A DNA stretch of 64,000 nt from Cephalopachus bancanus (Eukaryota > Chordata > Mammalia > Primates > Tarsiidae). The position numbers and the translations under genes are program-made. The DNA lies in assembly GCA_027257055.1 (NCBI GenBank), contig JAPVLO010000123.1, forward strand, positions 62,001 through 126,000, in the 5' to 3' direction. This document shows, in pieces, positions 23,040 through 36,188 of this stretch. Position 1 is the stretch's first letter; every line of letters starts with the position of its first letter. The notes under the pieces are model-generated. The model searched no databases, was not told the DNA's origin, and was given only the letters and a program-made list of their open reading frames with translations.

Positions 23040-24096
23040 AGGTTAATCTTTATTAACTTTATTTTATTAGATTTGGGTTTTTTTGTTATATAAAGTAGAT
23101 GAATGGTCATTTATAAGATATTTATAAGGAAGCAATCAGATCACAATTTGGACATACTTGAAATTCTATAATTTAGTCCATTGCTTTCTACCTCATATTT
23201 CTGGGGTTTTAGGGGGCAGGGTTACTGCAGTGAATTCGCCTAAGGGACCATGGCATAGGAGGCAGGAATATATTCGTTCAAGTGATCAAATTGTGACAAT
23301 TCAGGGCCAGGAATATGGAGAGCAAGCCAGACGGCACTGGAGTGATCACGCGGAACTGGTCCCCAGCACACAGGCCAGGTAGCCAGGGAGAGAGAGAGAT
23401 CATTGTTTATCTTTCTATACTTTGCCAATATAAAGGGCTATACTTTCTTCAGAGAGTCTCCTTCTTTCTTCAAAAAAATTTTTTTTAAAGACTTTATATG
23501 TATTTTTGCTAAGTAAAGACAGTTGAGATTGTATCAGAAACCTGATGTCAGCCTTCTAATTTATGTTTGTGGAGGGGGAGGGAGGTTTATTATAGGTCTG
23601 TTAAATAGGGAGGAAGATCTACTCTAGAATACTCATTATTGGTGTTGCTTCCCCTTATTGACTTGGCTGTATATAGTGTGTCTTTGTTTCGGTTTTTTTG
23701 GGTAGTAACAGCTTTACTGAGATATAACTCACACTGCAGTGTTTTTTTTTAGGCCTTAGGTTTTTCACCAGTGTCCAATAAAAAATGAGTTTTAAAGTTT
23801 ACATTTATTAAGAGGTTTAAATAAATGTGTATGTGGTTATTTGGGACTGCCTTTTTGGAAGTTGTTTTGCTAGACTAGTTATCTGTCATAAATACTTTAG
23901 CAAGCTAATATTTTATTTCTGAAGGAATTAATTGTATCTACTTATTTATTAGGCCAGGATGGGGTAAGGAGTAAGGGAGATAGATGAACCAAAAGAGTAC
24001 TCTGAAATGATTTTTTTACCCTCTTAGAAGTGAGGGGCATATAGTTTTAAGATTTTCAGTTTGGGTTAACTCTTTTCCTTCTCCCTACCCCTTTAG

Positions 24097-24327
24097 TATA
24101 TTGAGTATGGACAGCAGTCTAGAGATCCTCCTGTGAAAATGCAAGGCTCTATCACAACCCCTGGAAGTATTGCGCTGGCTCAGGCCCAGGCTCAGGCCCA
24201 GGTTCCAGCAAAAGCTCCTCTTGCTGGTCAGGTTAGCACTATGGTAACCACCTCAACAACAACCACTGTCGCTAAAACAGTTACAGTGACCAGGCCAACT
24301 GGAGTCAGCTTTAAGAAAGATGTGCCA
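24097..24327 (+). CDS. CNOT1: CNOT1 coding exon, residues 991-1067 (A/Q- and T-rich linker)
   Basis: The exon starts [10 protein letters not shown] after ctttag and ends KKDVP before gtaagt. It is 231 nt long. It has an AQAQAQAQ dipeptide run and a Thr/Val-rich stretch, and forms the flexible connection to the MIF4G domain. Confidence 0.97.
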
Positions 24328-24647
24328 GTAAGTAGTTCTATCTTACTTCTCCAGGATTTTTGTTCTATTGTCACATATCCAGTAATAAGCATGTATTATA
24401 ATTTTATTATAAGCATAACACATGCCTATTTAAAAAAGGTATAATGACCAGCATTTTGCTCTTTGTATATACTCTCCCCATATTTCCCAGAGGCAGCCTT
24501 ATTAATAGTTCAGTATATATTCTTGCCCATTATTTCCAGTGGACAGTCATACTGTGTGTATTTTTTATACTAAAGAAATCTGTATACATTCTTTTCTGGG
24601 GTTTTTCAGCTTACTTTCCTTATATACTTTGTTATTATTTTTTTTAG

Positions 24648-24788
24648 CCTTCTATTAATACTACAAATATAGATACACTGCTTGTGGCCACAGATCAAAC
24701 TGAGAGAATTGTGGAGCCCCCAGAAAATATCCAAGAGAAAATTGCTTTTATCTTCAACAATCTCTCACAATCAAACATGACACAGAAG
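24648..24788 (+). CDS. CNOT1: CNOT1 coding exon, residues 1068-1114 (start of MIF4G)
   Basis: This 47-codon exon runs from [10 protein letters not shown] to SNMTQK before gtgagc. The MIF4G domain (about residues 1093-1317) begins within it. That domain holds the deadenylase CNOT7/8 and the RNA helicase DDX6. Confidence 0.97.
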
Positions 24789-25322
24789 GTGAGCATGATG
24801 TCATAGTTTATAAGTGCTCTTTCCTATTTTTTCTAACAGCTTGAAGGATATGTTTTTTGACCCTTTTAAATAATTACTTTAAAGATAGAGGTTGCAGAAT
24901 CAAAGCGAAGGGAATGTGGATATCCGATCAGTGTTTGTGTTTTTGTAAACAGTAAATAGTAACAGTTTAAAATGCTTAGTTTTGTACTATACATGTTATT
25001 AAAAAATAAACTTAACATTCTCATGATGAGGGAACTTTTCATTTGTACTTCTGGTCATAACTTATTTCTTCCCAGAGACTATTCAGAGTGTTTATTAGAG
25101 CCTAATAACTGATATAGACTTTGTCAAAAGCATCAAAATGATACTTACCTCCTCAGATTATATGCTAAGGTATATAGTTGACCCTTGAGCAACATGGGTG
25201 TTAGGGGCACTGATCCCGGGTGCAGTCAAATATCAGTATAACTTGATTTCCCTAAAACTTAGGTATTAATAGCCTACTGTTGACTGGAAGCCTTACTGAT
25301 CAATAGTTAACACATGTATTAG

Positions 25323-26567
<1,245 letters not shown>

Positions 26568-27275
26568 TGAAAAGAAATCTTGTTAAGAAAATAATAAAGA
26601 AGAGAAAATATATTTACTAAGTGGAAGTGGGTCATTTAAAGGGTCTTCATCTTCATGTTGAGTAGACTTTTCTGGAAAAGAGAAGTTGACCTTGCTGTCT
26701 CAGAGGTAGCAGAGGTGGAAGAAAATCCAGATATAAATTGACCTCATGCAGTTCAAATCTATGTTCAAGGGTCAGCTATACTCAGAAATACGTGTTAGCC
26801 AATATAAGATTGACTTAAACAAGTGGGTTTCAGAATGTAATGCAAGCACCATCTCTCAAAATCCCAGCATAATTGGCTGGGGAAAAATTAAGACCTCTAG
26901 TATCATTTTTGGAAGAGAAGCTTCAAACTTACAGATGATTCCTGGATTTGGAAATTTAGGAAAATACAGTTCTGGTGCTAGATCTGTTAATAGCAGGTTG
27001 TAGATTAGTAATTTAAGGTAGAGGTGGGGAGTGGAACTACATGTTTTATAATTTTAAAGGTGAAAATGACCATAGTCCTTATCATCTACAGTTTGAGATA
27101 TTATTAACTATGGAATTAAACATATTTTTATTCGTAGCGTCTATCTGATGTGAGGGAAGTCGTGGTGCTTTGGCATCTAGTTGATTTTATAAGAAGCCAT
27201 GTTCTATAGTATGTTTCATTGAAACTAAACCTTACAGTGTAATTCTGTGCTTCCCATGTCATATTGGTTGGCTAG

Positions 27276-27455
27276 GTTGAAGAGCTAAAGGAAACTGTGA
27301 AAGAAGAATTTATGCCTTGGGTTTCACAGTATCTGGTTATGAAGAGAGTCAGTATTGAACCAAACTTTCACAGCCTATATTCAAACTTCCTTGACACACT
27401 GAAGAATCCTGAATTTAACAAGATGGTTTTGAATGAGACCTACAGAAACATCAAA
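27276..27455 (+). CDS. CNOT1: CNOT1 coding exon, residues 1115-1174 (MIF4G)
   Basis: This 60-codon exon runs from [10 protein letters not shown] to ETYRNIK, between gctag and gtaaga. It is in phase 0 and encodes MIF4G helices that include part of the CNOT7/8 interface. Confidence 0.97.
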
Positions 27456-27625
27456 GTAAGAGTTGGTTCTTGTATTTTCTTTAAATATTGCTTTAAATTT
27501 GGAAATACTTGATTGTATAGGTAGGATTTTTTTGGTAGAATCTTTGCTGTTTTTCCTTATATATTGTCAGTATTAGGTACCTATTAAAATTGCTCTGGAT
27601 TTTGTTTCTTATATAGAACTAAGGT

Positions 27626-27920
27626 TTTTTTGTTTTGTTTTGTTTTTGAGTTGGAGTCTCACTCTGTCACCCAGACTGGAGTGCAGTGGCCGCTCCCGGC
27701 CACCGCAGCCTCGACCTGCTAGGCTCCAGCGATCCTTCTGCCTCAGCCTTCCAAGTAGCCCGAATTACAGGCATGCGCTACCAAGCCCGGCTGACTTTTT
27801 GATTTATTGTAGAGATGAGGTCTTGCTGCCCAGGCGGGTCTCGAACCCACTGGCTCAGGCAATTCACTCACCTCAGCCTCCCAAAGGTGCGGGATTACAG
27901 GCTGAGCCACCGAGCCCGGC
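27626..27920 (-). mobile_element. Alu SINE, lineage-type, young
   Basis: A full dimer flanked by AGAACTAAG on both sides. Confidence 0.92.
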
Positions 27921-28090
27921 TAGAACTAAGTTTTATGAAGAATTTAATCTTAGAGGCATGCCTTGTTTGCTTACTTTCGAAGTAACCACTATTCAGAGTT
28001 GTTTTCCATGATGTTAGAACTTAGCCATCTGTTACACGTAAACAATGTAGTATTGCTTATCATGTTCTATATGACATCACCCTCTGTGCT

Positions 28091-28382
28091 TTTTTTTTTT
28101 TTTTTGAGTTGGAGTCTCACTATGTCGCCCAGACTGGAGTGCAGTGGCCACTCCCAGCCACCGCAGCCTCGACCTGCTGGGCTCCAGCCATCCTTCCGCC
28201 TCAGCCTTCCAAGTAGCTGGAACTACAGGCGCGCGCTACCACGCCCGGCTAATTTTTGATTTATTGTAGAGATGAGGTCTCGCCAAGTTGCCCAGGCGTA
28301 TCTCGAACCCTCGGGCTCAGGCAATCCACTCACCTCAGCCTCCCAAAGGTGCAGGATTACAGGCTGAGCCACCGAGCCCGAC
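28091..28382 (-). mobile_element. Alu SINE, lineage-type, young
   Basis: A full near-consensus dimer. The following 28400-28620 resembles an old L1 3' segment (ctggacatttaggttgtt). Confidence 0.92.
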
Positions 28383-28776
28383 TTTGTGCATTTTTTTACT
28401 TGCTTTTTTCCTCTTTGGATTTTGCTGTACTCTTAGCTGTAGTACCTCTTTTTAAAAATATTAATAGTTGTAGAAACTGTTGTATGGCTGTATGTTACTG
28501 CTGGACATTTAGGTTGTTAATACTTTATTATAAATACTACTATAGTGAATGTTTTCATGTGTATCTTATGATATTAACTGTCACATGCCTCTATACTATG
28601 CATTTATTTGTGAAATTGTTGTTGCAGGTTTCTCAGCAGTTTATTTTAAAGTCAGACTTGTTAATTCAACAAAATTCAGACACTCTCATTGCTAAACCAT
28701 CACTTGTTTCTTAGGAGGAAAAACTTTGAGAACCAGCATGCAGCTGTTAGCACTCTTTGGGACATTGACTTAGGAA

Positions 28777-28915
28777 CCAGCACTATATTTAAACCTATGG
28801 ATGGGAATTTTCCCCATTCTTGGTTACGCTGTAGTGCAAAAGAATTCCTGGCTCTTTCTATTGCACAGCTGACTTGTGCCATTCTGCTGTTGCTCTGTGG
28901 AGTTAAGGAACATGA
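28777..28915 (+). ncRNA. SNORA46: H/ACA box snoRNA, probably SNORA46, intronic in CNOT1
   Basis: The 5' hairpin is closed by GCACTA/TAGTGC, with inner stems ATGGG/CCCAT and CC/GG; 14 nt separate the upper stem from the H box. The H box AAAAGA at 28838-28843 fits ANANNA. The 3' hairpin has a TCCT/AGGA lower stem and an upper stem GCACAGC/GCTGTTGC with one bulge. Sixteen nt separate the upper stem from the ACA box at 28910-28912, which is followed by three bases. Both spacings match the 14-16 nt rule for pseudouridine pockets. As the second CNOT1 snoRNA in 5'-3' order it should be SNORA46. An open frame across this stretch (28689-29018) is taken as chance. Confidence 0.8.
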
Positions 28916-29715
28916 CTATATTTGGCTTTTATTATCTGATATAGCAAGGATAGTTGGGATACATGAATGTTCCCACATACTCCCACAAAATTTTAAGCAA
29001 GACTTTGTTATTTTTTGAAGAAAAATTAAAACATAGCTAAAAACGAAGAGGTACCATGGAGTAGATGGGTGTATACTTATGTGTGTGTCTGCGCCCCACT
29101 CTCTTGTGATAGTTCTGTCACCCTGGTAAAGCAGAAACTAGAGAATCAAGTAAATGAATTGGGTTTTCTAGAATTTTAAAAGAAATGTATAATCAATAGT
29201 CACTGTATTTCAGAAAGTTATCTTAATTGACTCCAGAGATGTGTTAATAACCTAGCCATGTTGAAGATTGCCATAGGATACTAATTTGGTTACATTCTTT
29301 TTTATGCCTGTTGCCTTGAAAGACTTACAATCATAGCTGTTATCTTAATTTACATCGAATTTAGCACTTTGAAATAGATTTGCAGTTGGGTCTCTGGTTC
29401 AAAACCTGAAAACAGAAAAAAGGTTTTCAGCTTGAACATATTTCTCTAAAGAGGAAAACTATACTTTTAACCTTGTGTACTTTTTGAATTTCATACAGTG
29501 TATTTGTATTACTTTTTAAGACTTGTTAAAAAATGACACCATTGGGTAATGAACATAGCAAAAAAATAATGATACGATATATGGATTGGATATTTTAGGG
29601 TATGTTCTCAGAAACAGCAACTTGTTTTTAGTAGTTTAATGGAATTACAAACATTTAGTTGAGACTAATTTCATAAACTCATTCTCATATCTTTCTTAAT
29701 CTTAAACTATTTCAG
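28916..29715 (+). other. CNOT1 intron, unique
   Basis: About 800 bases with no repeat or gene recognised. Confidence 0.6.
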
Positions 29716-29832
29716 GTTCTCCTGACTTCTGACAAAGCTGCAGCCAATTTCTCAGATCGTTCTTTGCTGAAGAATTTAGGACATTGGCTAGGAATGATTA
29801 CATTAGCAAAAAATAAACCCATCTTACACACT
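29716..29832 (+). CDS. CNOT1: CNOT1 coding exon, residues 1175-1213 (MIF4G)
   Basis: This 39-codon exon runs from [10 protein letters not shown] to KPILHT, between tttcag and gtgagt. It is in phase 0 and encodes MIF4G helices. Confidence 0.97.
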
Positions 29833-29935
29833 GTGAGTTTAAGCTAAATGTTCATGTAAAGTTTGAGTGACTTCAAACAGCATATTTTGTCTAGAAGTCT
29901 TGACTGTGTTTATGACTATTTTAATAATTATTGAA

Positions 29936-30508
29936 ACTGGGCACAGTGGCTCATGCCTGTAATCATAGCACTTTAGGAGGCTGAGGCAAGAGGATTGTTT
30001 GAGACCAGCCTAGGTAACATAGCAAGACCTTGTCTCTACAAAAAATAAAAAATTTAGCCGGGTGTGGTGGCTTGTGCCTGTCGTGCCAGCTATTCGGGAG
30101 GCTGAAGCGGAAGGTGAGCCTGAGAGTTCAGTGCTCGATGAACTGTGATTGAACCACGATACGCTAACCGGGGCTACGAACTTAAAAACTTGATTACTAG
30201 CCAGGCTCGGTGGCTCAGCCTGTAATCCCGCGCCTTTGGGAGGCTGAGGTGAGTGGATTGCCTGAGCCCGCGGGTTCGAGACCCGCCTGGGCAGCAAGAC
30301 CTCATCTCTACAATAAATCAAAAAATCAGCCGGGCGTGGTAGCGCATTCCTGTAATTCCGGCTACTTGGAAGGCTGAGGCGGAAGGATCGCCGGAGCCCA
30401 GCAGGTCGAGGCTGCGGTGGCCGGGAGTGGCCACTGCACTCCAGTCTGGGCGACAGAGTGAGACTCCAACTCAAAAATAAATAAATAAATAAATAAATAA
30501 ATAAATAC
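29936..30508 (+). mobile_element. Old Alu followed by a young Alu with an (AAAT)n tail
   Basis: An old copy (29936-30178) precedes a near-consensus lineage-type dimer (30200-30508), whose tail is about eight AAAT units. ACTTGATTA repeats flank the young copy. Confidence 0.9.
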
Positions 30509-30676
30509 TTGATTATTGTTACTGGGTTTTTGTAAGCCTTTGGCCCATGTTTTGAATTGTCATACCTTCCTTTTTGTAAGGGTCAGATATATTGATTGCT
30601 GTTTTTGAGATGAACTTAGCAAAATACCTTTTTTGTGATATATTTCCAGCTTTTGAAAATATTTTTCCTATTCTAG

Positions 30677-30787
30677 GACTTGGATGTGAAATCTTTGCTG
30701 CTAGAGGCTTATGTTAAAGGACAACAAGAATTGCTCTATGTAGTGCCCTTTGTTGCCAAAGTCTTAGAGTCCAGTATTCGTAGTGTG
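30677..30787 (+). CDS. CNOT1: CNOT1 coding exon, residues 1214-1250 (MIF4G)
   Basis: This 37-codon exon runs from [10 protein letters not shown] to SSIRSV, between ttctag and gtgagt. It encodes MIF4G helices. Confidence 0.97.
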
Positions 30788-31240
30788 GTGAGTAGATCTT
30801 AATATTTTATTCATGACTAATTTATGAGAGTTTTTACGTTTTTTTTTTATATTTTGAAAATGAGAAAGCAGGATTTATTGAGAGGACAGAAAAACTCCCA
30901 CAGTAGTAGGAGACCTGAAAGGGTTGCCCCAAGAGTTGTTTTATAAGAGTTTATAAGAGTTGGTTTGTTTCAGTACAGGGTCAAGAGATTATATTTTAAT
31001 TCTTATGAACATATGGCTAGTTAAATCCATTTTCTTCTGTGGCACTTGGATTTCCAATTTGAGTGACTAGGTTAAAAGTATAGGATTCTAGTGAGTAGCT
31101 TTGAGTTTGGTGTTTTTCTGAAAAGTAGTGTAGGTGGGAAGGCTAGGGGTTTTGCTATGGCCACATACATAGGTATACGTGTTTATCTTTAATATAAAGG
31201 GTGCTTTATGGTCCAGCTTAACATAATAGCTTTCCTGTAG

Positions 31241-31318
31241 GTTTTTAGGCCACCAAACCCTTGGACCATGGCAATTATGAATGTATTAGCTGAGCTACAT
31301 CAGGAACATGACTTAAAG
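31241..31318 (+). CDS. CNOT1: CNOT1 coding exon, residues 1251-1276 (MIF4G)
   Basis: This 26-codon exon runs from [10 protein letters not shown] to EHDLK, between cctgtag and gtaatt. It is the shortest exon wholly inside the MIF4G domain. Confidence 0.97.
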
Positions 31319-31485
31319 GTAATTTGTTGCTTCTTTACCCTTTGGAACATCTTCGCCTTCGCGTTATTAAAATTTATGTAGAGCGTTTTGGAGGAAACAC
31401 TGTAACAATTAAGAGTAGAGTATGTTATGAATAAAACTAAAGTTTTTCATTTTAAAAATTCTGATGAAATTCTGGAATGATGCAG

Positions 31486-31663
31486 TTAAACTTGAAGTTC
31501 GAGATTGAGGTCCTCTGCAAGAACCTTGCATTAGATATCAATGAGCTAAAACCTGGAAACCTCCTAAAGGATAAAGATCGCCTAAAGAACTTAGATGAGC
31601 AACTTTCTGCTCCAAAGAAAGATGTCAAGCAGCCAGAAGAACTTCCTCCCATTACAACCACAA
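31486..31663 (+). CDS. CNOT1: CNOT1 coding exon, residues 1277-1336 (end of MIF4G)
   Basis: The exon starts [10 protein letters not shown] after gatgcag and ends PPITTT plus A of a split Thr codon before gtaagt. It is 178 nt long. It completes the MIF4G domain and begins a Lys/Pro-rich, then Thr-rich, linker. Confidence 0.97.
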
Positions 31664-31869
31664 GTAAGTATGCTAATAAGTCTAGCTCTCTGTTGGGATG
31701 TTCTCTTAAATGGAACATTTCAGTATATATAGCAAACTATAATTTTCCCATATAATGTGGTAAAACTGTATGTTTTGATGACCCTTCTAATTGTCAAGTA
31801 AAAATTAATAATGACTAGGTGTTGTGTTACCTTTTTAGATTCCATCCTGTTAACTCATGTGGTTATTCT

Positions 31870-32159
31870 TTTTTTTTTTTTTTTGAGTTGGAGTCTCTCT
31901 CTCACCCGGACTGGAGTGCAGTGGCCGATCCAGCCACCGCAGCCTCCACCTGCTGGGCTCTGGTGAGCCTTCCGCCTCAGCCTTCCAAGTACCTGGAATT
32001 ATAGGCGCGCGCTACCACGCCTGGCTAATTTTTAGATTTTTTGTAGAGATGAGGTCTCATCAAGTTGCCCAGGCGGGTCTCAAACACACGGGCTTAGGCA
32101 ATCCACTCACCTCAGCCTCCCAAAGCGTGGGATTACAAGCTGAGCTACTGAGCTCAGCT
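31870..32159 (-). mobile_element. Alu SINE, lineage-type
   Basis: A full - dimer flanked by tggttattctt copies. The rest of the intron to 32779 is unique. Confidence 0.9.
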
Positions 32160-32779
32160 ACATGGTTATTCTTAACTAAATGTAATTTAATTAGTTGTTC
32201 CTTACTACACTGGACTATCTCTTATATTTGCGAAGTCTCAGAAATGATTGCATGGCATGTGGCATGATAACTTGTGTTATTCCTCAAACCTGGGGATGGC
32301 CAGACCTGATATATCTACTAAGGGAATAAATTATTTACATGAAGAGGAGGATTGGGGTGGGGAGTACTGAAAGGGTATTGAATTATTGGGAACTGTGGTT
32401 AGAATAAATCACCTTTTCTTTCTGTCATCCCTTGGCAGCTGAGAATCCCCAGGCAAACCAGGGAAAAGGATAGGTTGAAAACAGACATCTGTAATATAGA
32501 CTAAGCCATGAGGCTTTGGCCTGCTGTTGTGACTTGAGCACTCAATTGATTTCAGTACTATGGGGCACTGCTACTGACATAATTTTGCATGCTTAATTTT
32601 GCATCTCTGTTGTAATAACAATTTCCTTTTCAAGGTGCATGGGGAAGATATGACCTGTGATGACCCTCCCCCTCCAGTTAGTTTCATTAGATATATCGAT
32701 CATTTAATATTCAGCTAGTTTTGTAGTAAAATCAACAAATGTGCTCTTTTGATCTCTTATTTTATTATTTTATATTTAG

Positions 32780-32910
32780 CAACTTCTACTACACCAGCTA
32801 CCAACACCACCTGTACAGCCACAGTTCCACCACAGCCGCAGTACAGCTACCATGACATCAATGTCTATTCTCTTGCGGGTCTGGCACCACACATTACTCT
32901 AAACCCAACA
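32780..32910 (+). CDS. CNOT1: CNOT1 coding exon, residues 1336-1379
   Basis: The exon completes Thr1336, continues the Thr-rich linker ([10 protein letters not shown]), and ends HITLNPT before gtaagt. It is 131 nt long. The second half enters the CNOT9-binding domain (DUF3819, about residues 1356-1588). Confidence 0.97.
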
Positions 32911-33550
32911 GTAAGTAAACACTGCTCCATGCCCCCCAGGATCTAGTTTGTGACAAGGTGAACTTAGTTTTGTCACCTCTCTTCAGTTCTTTCCTGTTCC
33001 CTCTTGGATTCCTTGGTTGTAGACTTTTTTGAAACAAATAGTGATATGGAATTGTGTTATGGAATTGCTATGTAGTATACACTTGGGACTTAAAAAATTT
33101 TTTTTTTTATTTTAAAAATGTGGGGTACAGTTCAGAGTTAAGTATACAAACGCTGATTATGCAGGTACCCTTGTTGAGGGCGATGTTTTTCTTCCCTTGG
33201 TCAAAATGACTAGAAGTTCATGCTAGTTATTCATTTCCAAACCCGTGATACTAAAGTATACTTGACAGTAAAAATCACAATCTCCAAGAATTCCTTACAT
33301 AGGACAAAAGACCCTGAATGTACATCAAAGCTTTTTGCTTTTTATTTTATCATGTCATTTTAGCTTTGTACTGATTAAGTCATTTGTTTTGGCAGATAGC
33401 TGGGAATGAGCTGTCTTTGTGTTTATAAAACTTCTAAGATAAAATCTTGAAGTACTTTCAATTATGTGTTGTGGTCTGGTTCCAGGAGGCAGTCAGATCT
33501 CAGATCATATGTAAAATGACCTCTTAGCAATCGTTTTTTCTTTTTCTTTT

Positions 33551-33843
33551 CTTTTTTTTTTTTTGAGTTGGAGTCTCACTCTGTCACCCAGACTGGAGTG
33601 CAGTGGCACACTCCCGGTCACCGCAGCCTCGACCTGCTGGGCTCCGGTGATCCTTCCGCCTCAGCCTTCCAAGTAGCTGGAACTACAGGCACGCGCTGCC
33701 ACACCCGGCTAATTTTTTGATTTATTGTAGAGATGAAGTCTCGCCAAGTTGCCCAGGCGGGTCTTGAACCCGCGGGCTCAGGCTGTCCACTCACCTCAGC
33801 CTCCCAAGGTGCGGGATTACAGGCTGAGCCAACGAGCCCGGCT
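33551..33843 (-). mobile_element. Alu SINE, lineage-type
   Basis: A full - dimer flanked by gcaatcrttttttc copies differing at one base. Confidence 0.92.
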
Positions 33844-34207
33844 GCAATCATTTTTTCTATACTTAGTATTTACATAATAAATTACATTCAAGGGGGTAAT
33901 TTGTTGCTTGTTATCTTCAGTCTTTTATTCTGCTTAACATTTGTATAATTTAGAATTAGTTGCTTGGAGTTGTCATTGTCCCTTCAAAAATTGAAATTTT
34001 CACAAATAAAGGACTAACATTAGTATGTTGAGTTTTTGTATTGAGAGGACTTGAAAGGAATTTAGAGATATCATTTTTTACTTCATTCCCCATCCCCCTA
34101 GACTTGGCACTTAGTTTCACGGGTGTAGGGATTACCTAACTCTAAAAATTATGACCTCTCTATGTGGTACCTCCAATAATCTGAAGACTATTCATTTATC
34201 TTTTTTT

Positions 34208-34817
34208 TTATTTGTTTGTTTGTTTATGTTTTAAGTTGGATTCTCACTCAGTCGCCCAGACTGGAGTGCAGTGACTGCTCCCGGCCACCGCAGCCTCAAC
34301 CTGCTGGGCTCCGGCCATCCTTCCACCTCAGCCTTCCAAGTAGCTGGAACTACAGACACGCACTACCACACCCAGCTAATTTTTTTTGATTGTTATTGTA
34401 GAGATGTGGTCTCGCCAAGTTGCCCAGGCAGGTCTCGAACCCGCGGGCTCAGGCAATTCACTCACCTCGGCCTCCCAAGGCGCGGGATTACAGGCTGAGC
34501 CACCGAGCTCGGCTATTCATTTATTTTTATTTTTTAGTTGGAGTCTAACTCTGTGGCCCAGGCTGGAGAGTAGTGGCACTCTAATGGCCTCTGCAGCCTT
34601 GACCTGCTGGGCTCAGGTGATCCTTCCATCTCAGCCTTCCATGTAGCTGGAACTACAGGCACGCACCACCATGCCTGGCTAATTTTTTTTTTTTTTTAAT
34701 TGTAGAGATGAAGTGTCACCAAGTTGCCCAGGCTGGTCTCAAACCTGTGGGCTCAGGCAGTCCTCTCGCCTTAGCCTCCCAAAGTGCTGAGAAGGTGTGA
34801 GCCACCGTGCCCAGCTC
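34208..34817 (-). mobile_element. Two adjacent Alu SINEs
   Basis: A lineage-type copy (34208-34513) and an older one (34524-34817), both -. ctattcatttat repeats at 34189 and 34513 flank the first. Confidence 0.9.
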
Positions 34818-35019
34818 ATTTTTGCTTTTTTTGTTTTGTTTTGTTTAATTTTACAAAATCATTAAGTTAAAGGGAACAAGTAAGTATTGGGGCATAATTT
34901 ATATCCAAGATAACATATCAGAAACAGACTTTCAAGTGAAGCACAAGAAGACTTCAGTGGGTACTATATAGTGCTCAGTATACTGAGAAATTATTTTTAG
35001 CAATAAGAATGTTTATAGG

Positions 35020-35309
35020 GCCGGCCTCAGTGGCTCAGCCTATAATCCCATGCCTTTGGGAGGCTGAGGTGAGTGGATTGCCTGAGCCCGTGGGTTCGAG
35101 ACTCGCCTGGGCAGGCGAGACCTCATCTCTACAGTAAATCAAAAGAAAAATTGGCCGGGCGTGGTAGTGTGCGCTTGTAGTTCCAGCTACTTGGAAGACT
35201 GAGGCGGAAGGATCGCCAGAGCCCAGCAGGTCGAGGCTGCGGTGGCCGGAAGCGGCCACTGCACTCCAGTCTGGGCAATAGTGAGACTCCAACTCAAAAA
35301 AAAAAAAAA
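35020..35309 (+). mobile_element. Alu SINE, lineage-type
   Basis: A full + dimer flanked by aatgtttatagg copies. Confidence 0.92.
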
Positions 35310-35727
35310 TGTTTATAGGAAGCCCTTTTTCTGTAAGCTTGATTCTTTTTGCATTTTCCCAAGTAGTAAAGAAATTGCTGTCTTTAAGAGTACTTGAGCC
35401 ATAAATTTTAACTAAGCTAGTAGTGAGTTTTTCAGCAGCTGAAGAATCTTATAGTGAACAGTTTGCCTACTAAACTTGAATTAAAAAAAAAACAAACCTA
35501 TTACATATCGTAGGGATACTGGATATTTTTTCTTCAGTGGATTCCAACTTCTGCTTTCTGAGTTTTTCATTGGTTAATTTTAAGTGGAAATTGGTAATTT
35601 GGGTTAACTTTGAAGTAATTTTAAAAATCAAGGGTGTGATTACTGACAGAAATTTGGGTATCTTATTTAAACAAACTGTTGATTAATTTTGTCCTTCCAT
35701 CCCCATCCCTCTGCATCTCCCCTCAAG

Positions 35728-36024
35728 ATTCCCTTGTTTCAGGCCCATCCACAGTTGAAGCAGTGTGTGCGTCAAGCTATTGAACGTGCTGTCCAGGAAC
35801 TGGTCCATCCTGTGGTGGATCGATCAATTAAGATTGCCATGACTACTTGTGAGCAAATCGTCAGAAAGGACTTTGCCCTGGATTCTGAGGAATCTCGAAT
35901 GCGAATAGCAGCTCATCACATGATGCGTAACTTGACAGCTGGAATGGCTATGATTACTTGCAGGGAACCTTTGCTCATGAGCATATCTACCAACCTGAAA
36001 AACAGTTTTGCTTCAGCCCTTCGT
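35728..36024 (+). CDS. CNOT1: CNOT1 coding exon, residues 1380-1478 (CNOT9-binding domain)
   Basis: This 99-codon exon, the longest here, runs from [10 protein letters not shown] to SFASALR before gtaagt. It is a long helical segment of the CNOT9-binding module. A second acceptor (gtttcag) 15 nt inside the exon, with exon start 35743, would drop residues 1380-1384 in frame. Confidence 0.97.
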
Positions 36025-36188
36025 GTAAGTTGGTTGTATCCTTGGCATAGCATATAAAACCTACCACTGTCTGCAAGAGGTTTTTTCTCTGCCTGTAGCG
36101 GTGGATGTTACCACTTATGCTTTTTTTTTATTGTCTTTATTTGAGTTTTTCTTTCTTTTTAAATTGTCTTTATTTGAGTTATTCTTTC

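Noticed and set aside
23158..23428. Overlapping open frames on both strands in a CpG-containing intron patch
   Set aside because: Short, no recognised domain, no splice sites in keeping with an exon.
28689..29018. 109-codon open frame on the + strand
   Set aside because: It overlaps the H/ACA snoRNA at 28777-28915, has no domain I recognise, and sits in a CNOT1 intron.
30010..30474. 154-codon open frame on the - strand
   Set aside because: Same Alu-derived peptide pattern, no independent coding evidence.
32430..32600. Possible H/ACA RNA ending ctgACATAA with an AGACTA hinge
   Set aside because: Upper stem is only about five weak pairs and the lower stem next to the hinge does not form.
32657..32663. 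GTGATGA resembling a C box of a C/D snoRNA
   Set aside because: No D box (CTGA) at a suitable distance and no terminal stem.
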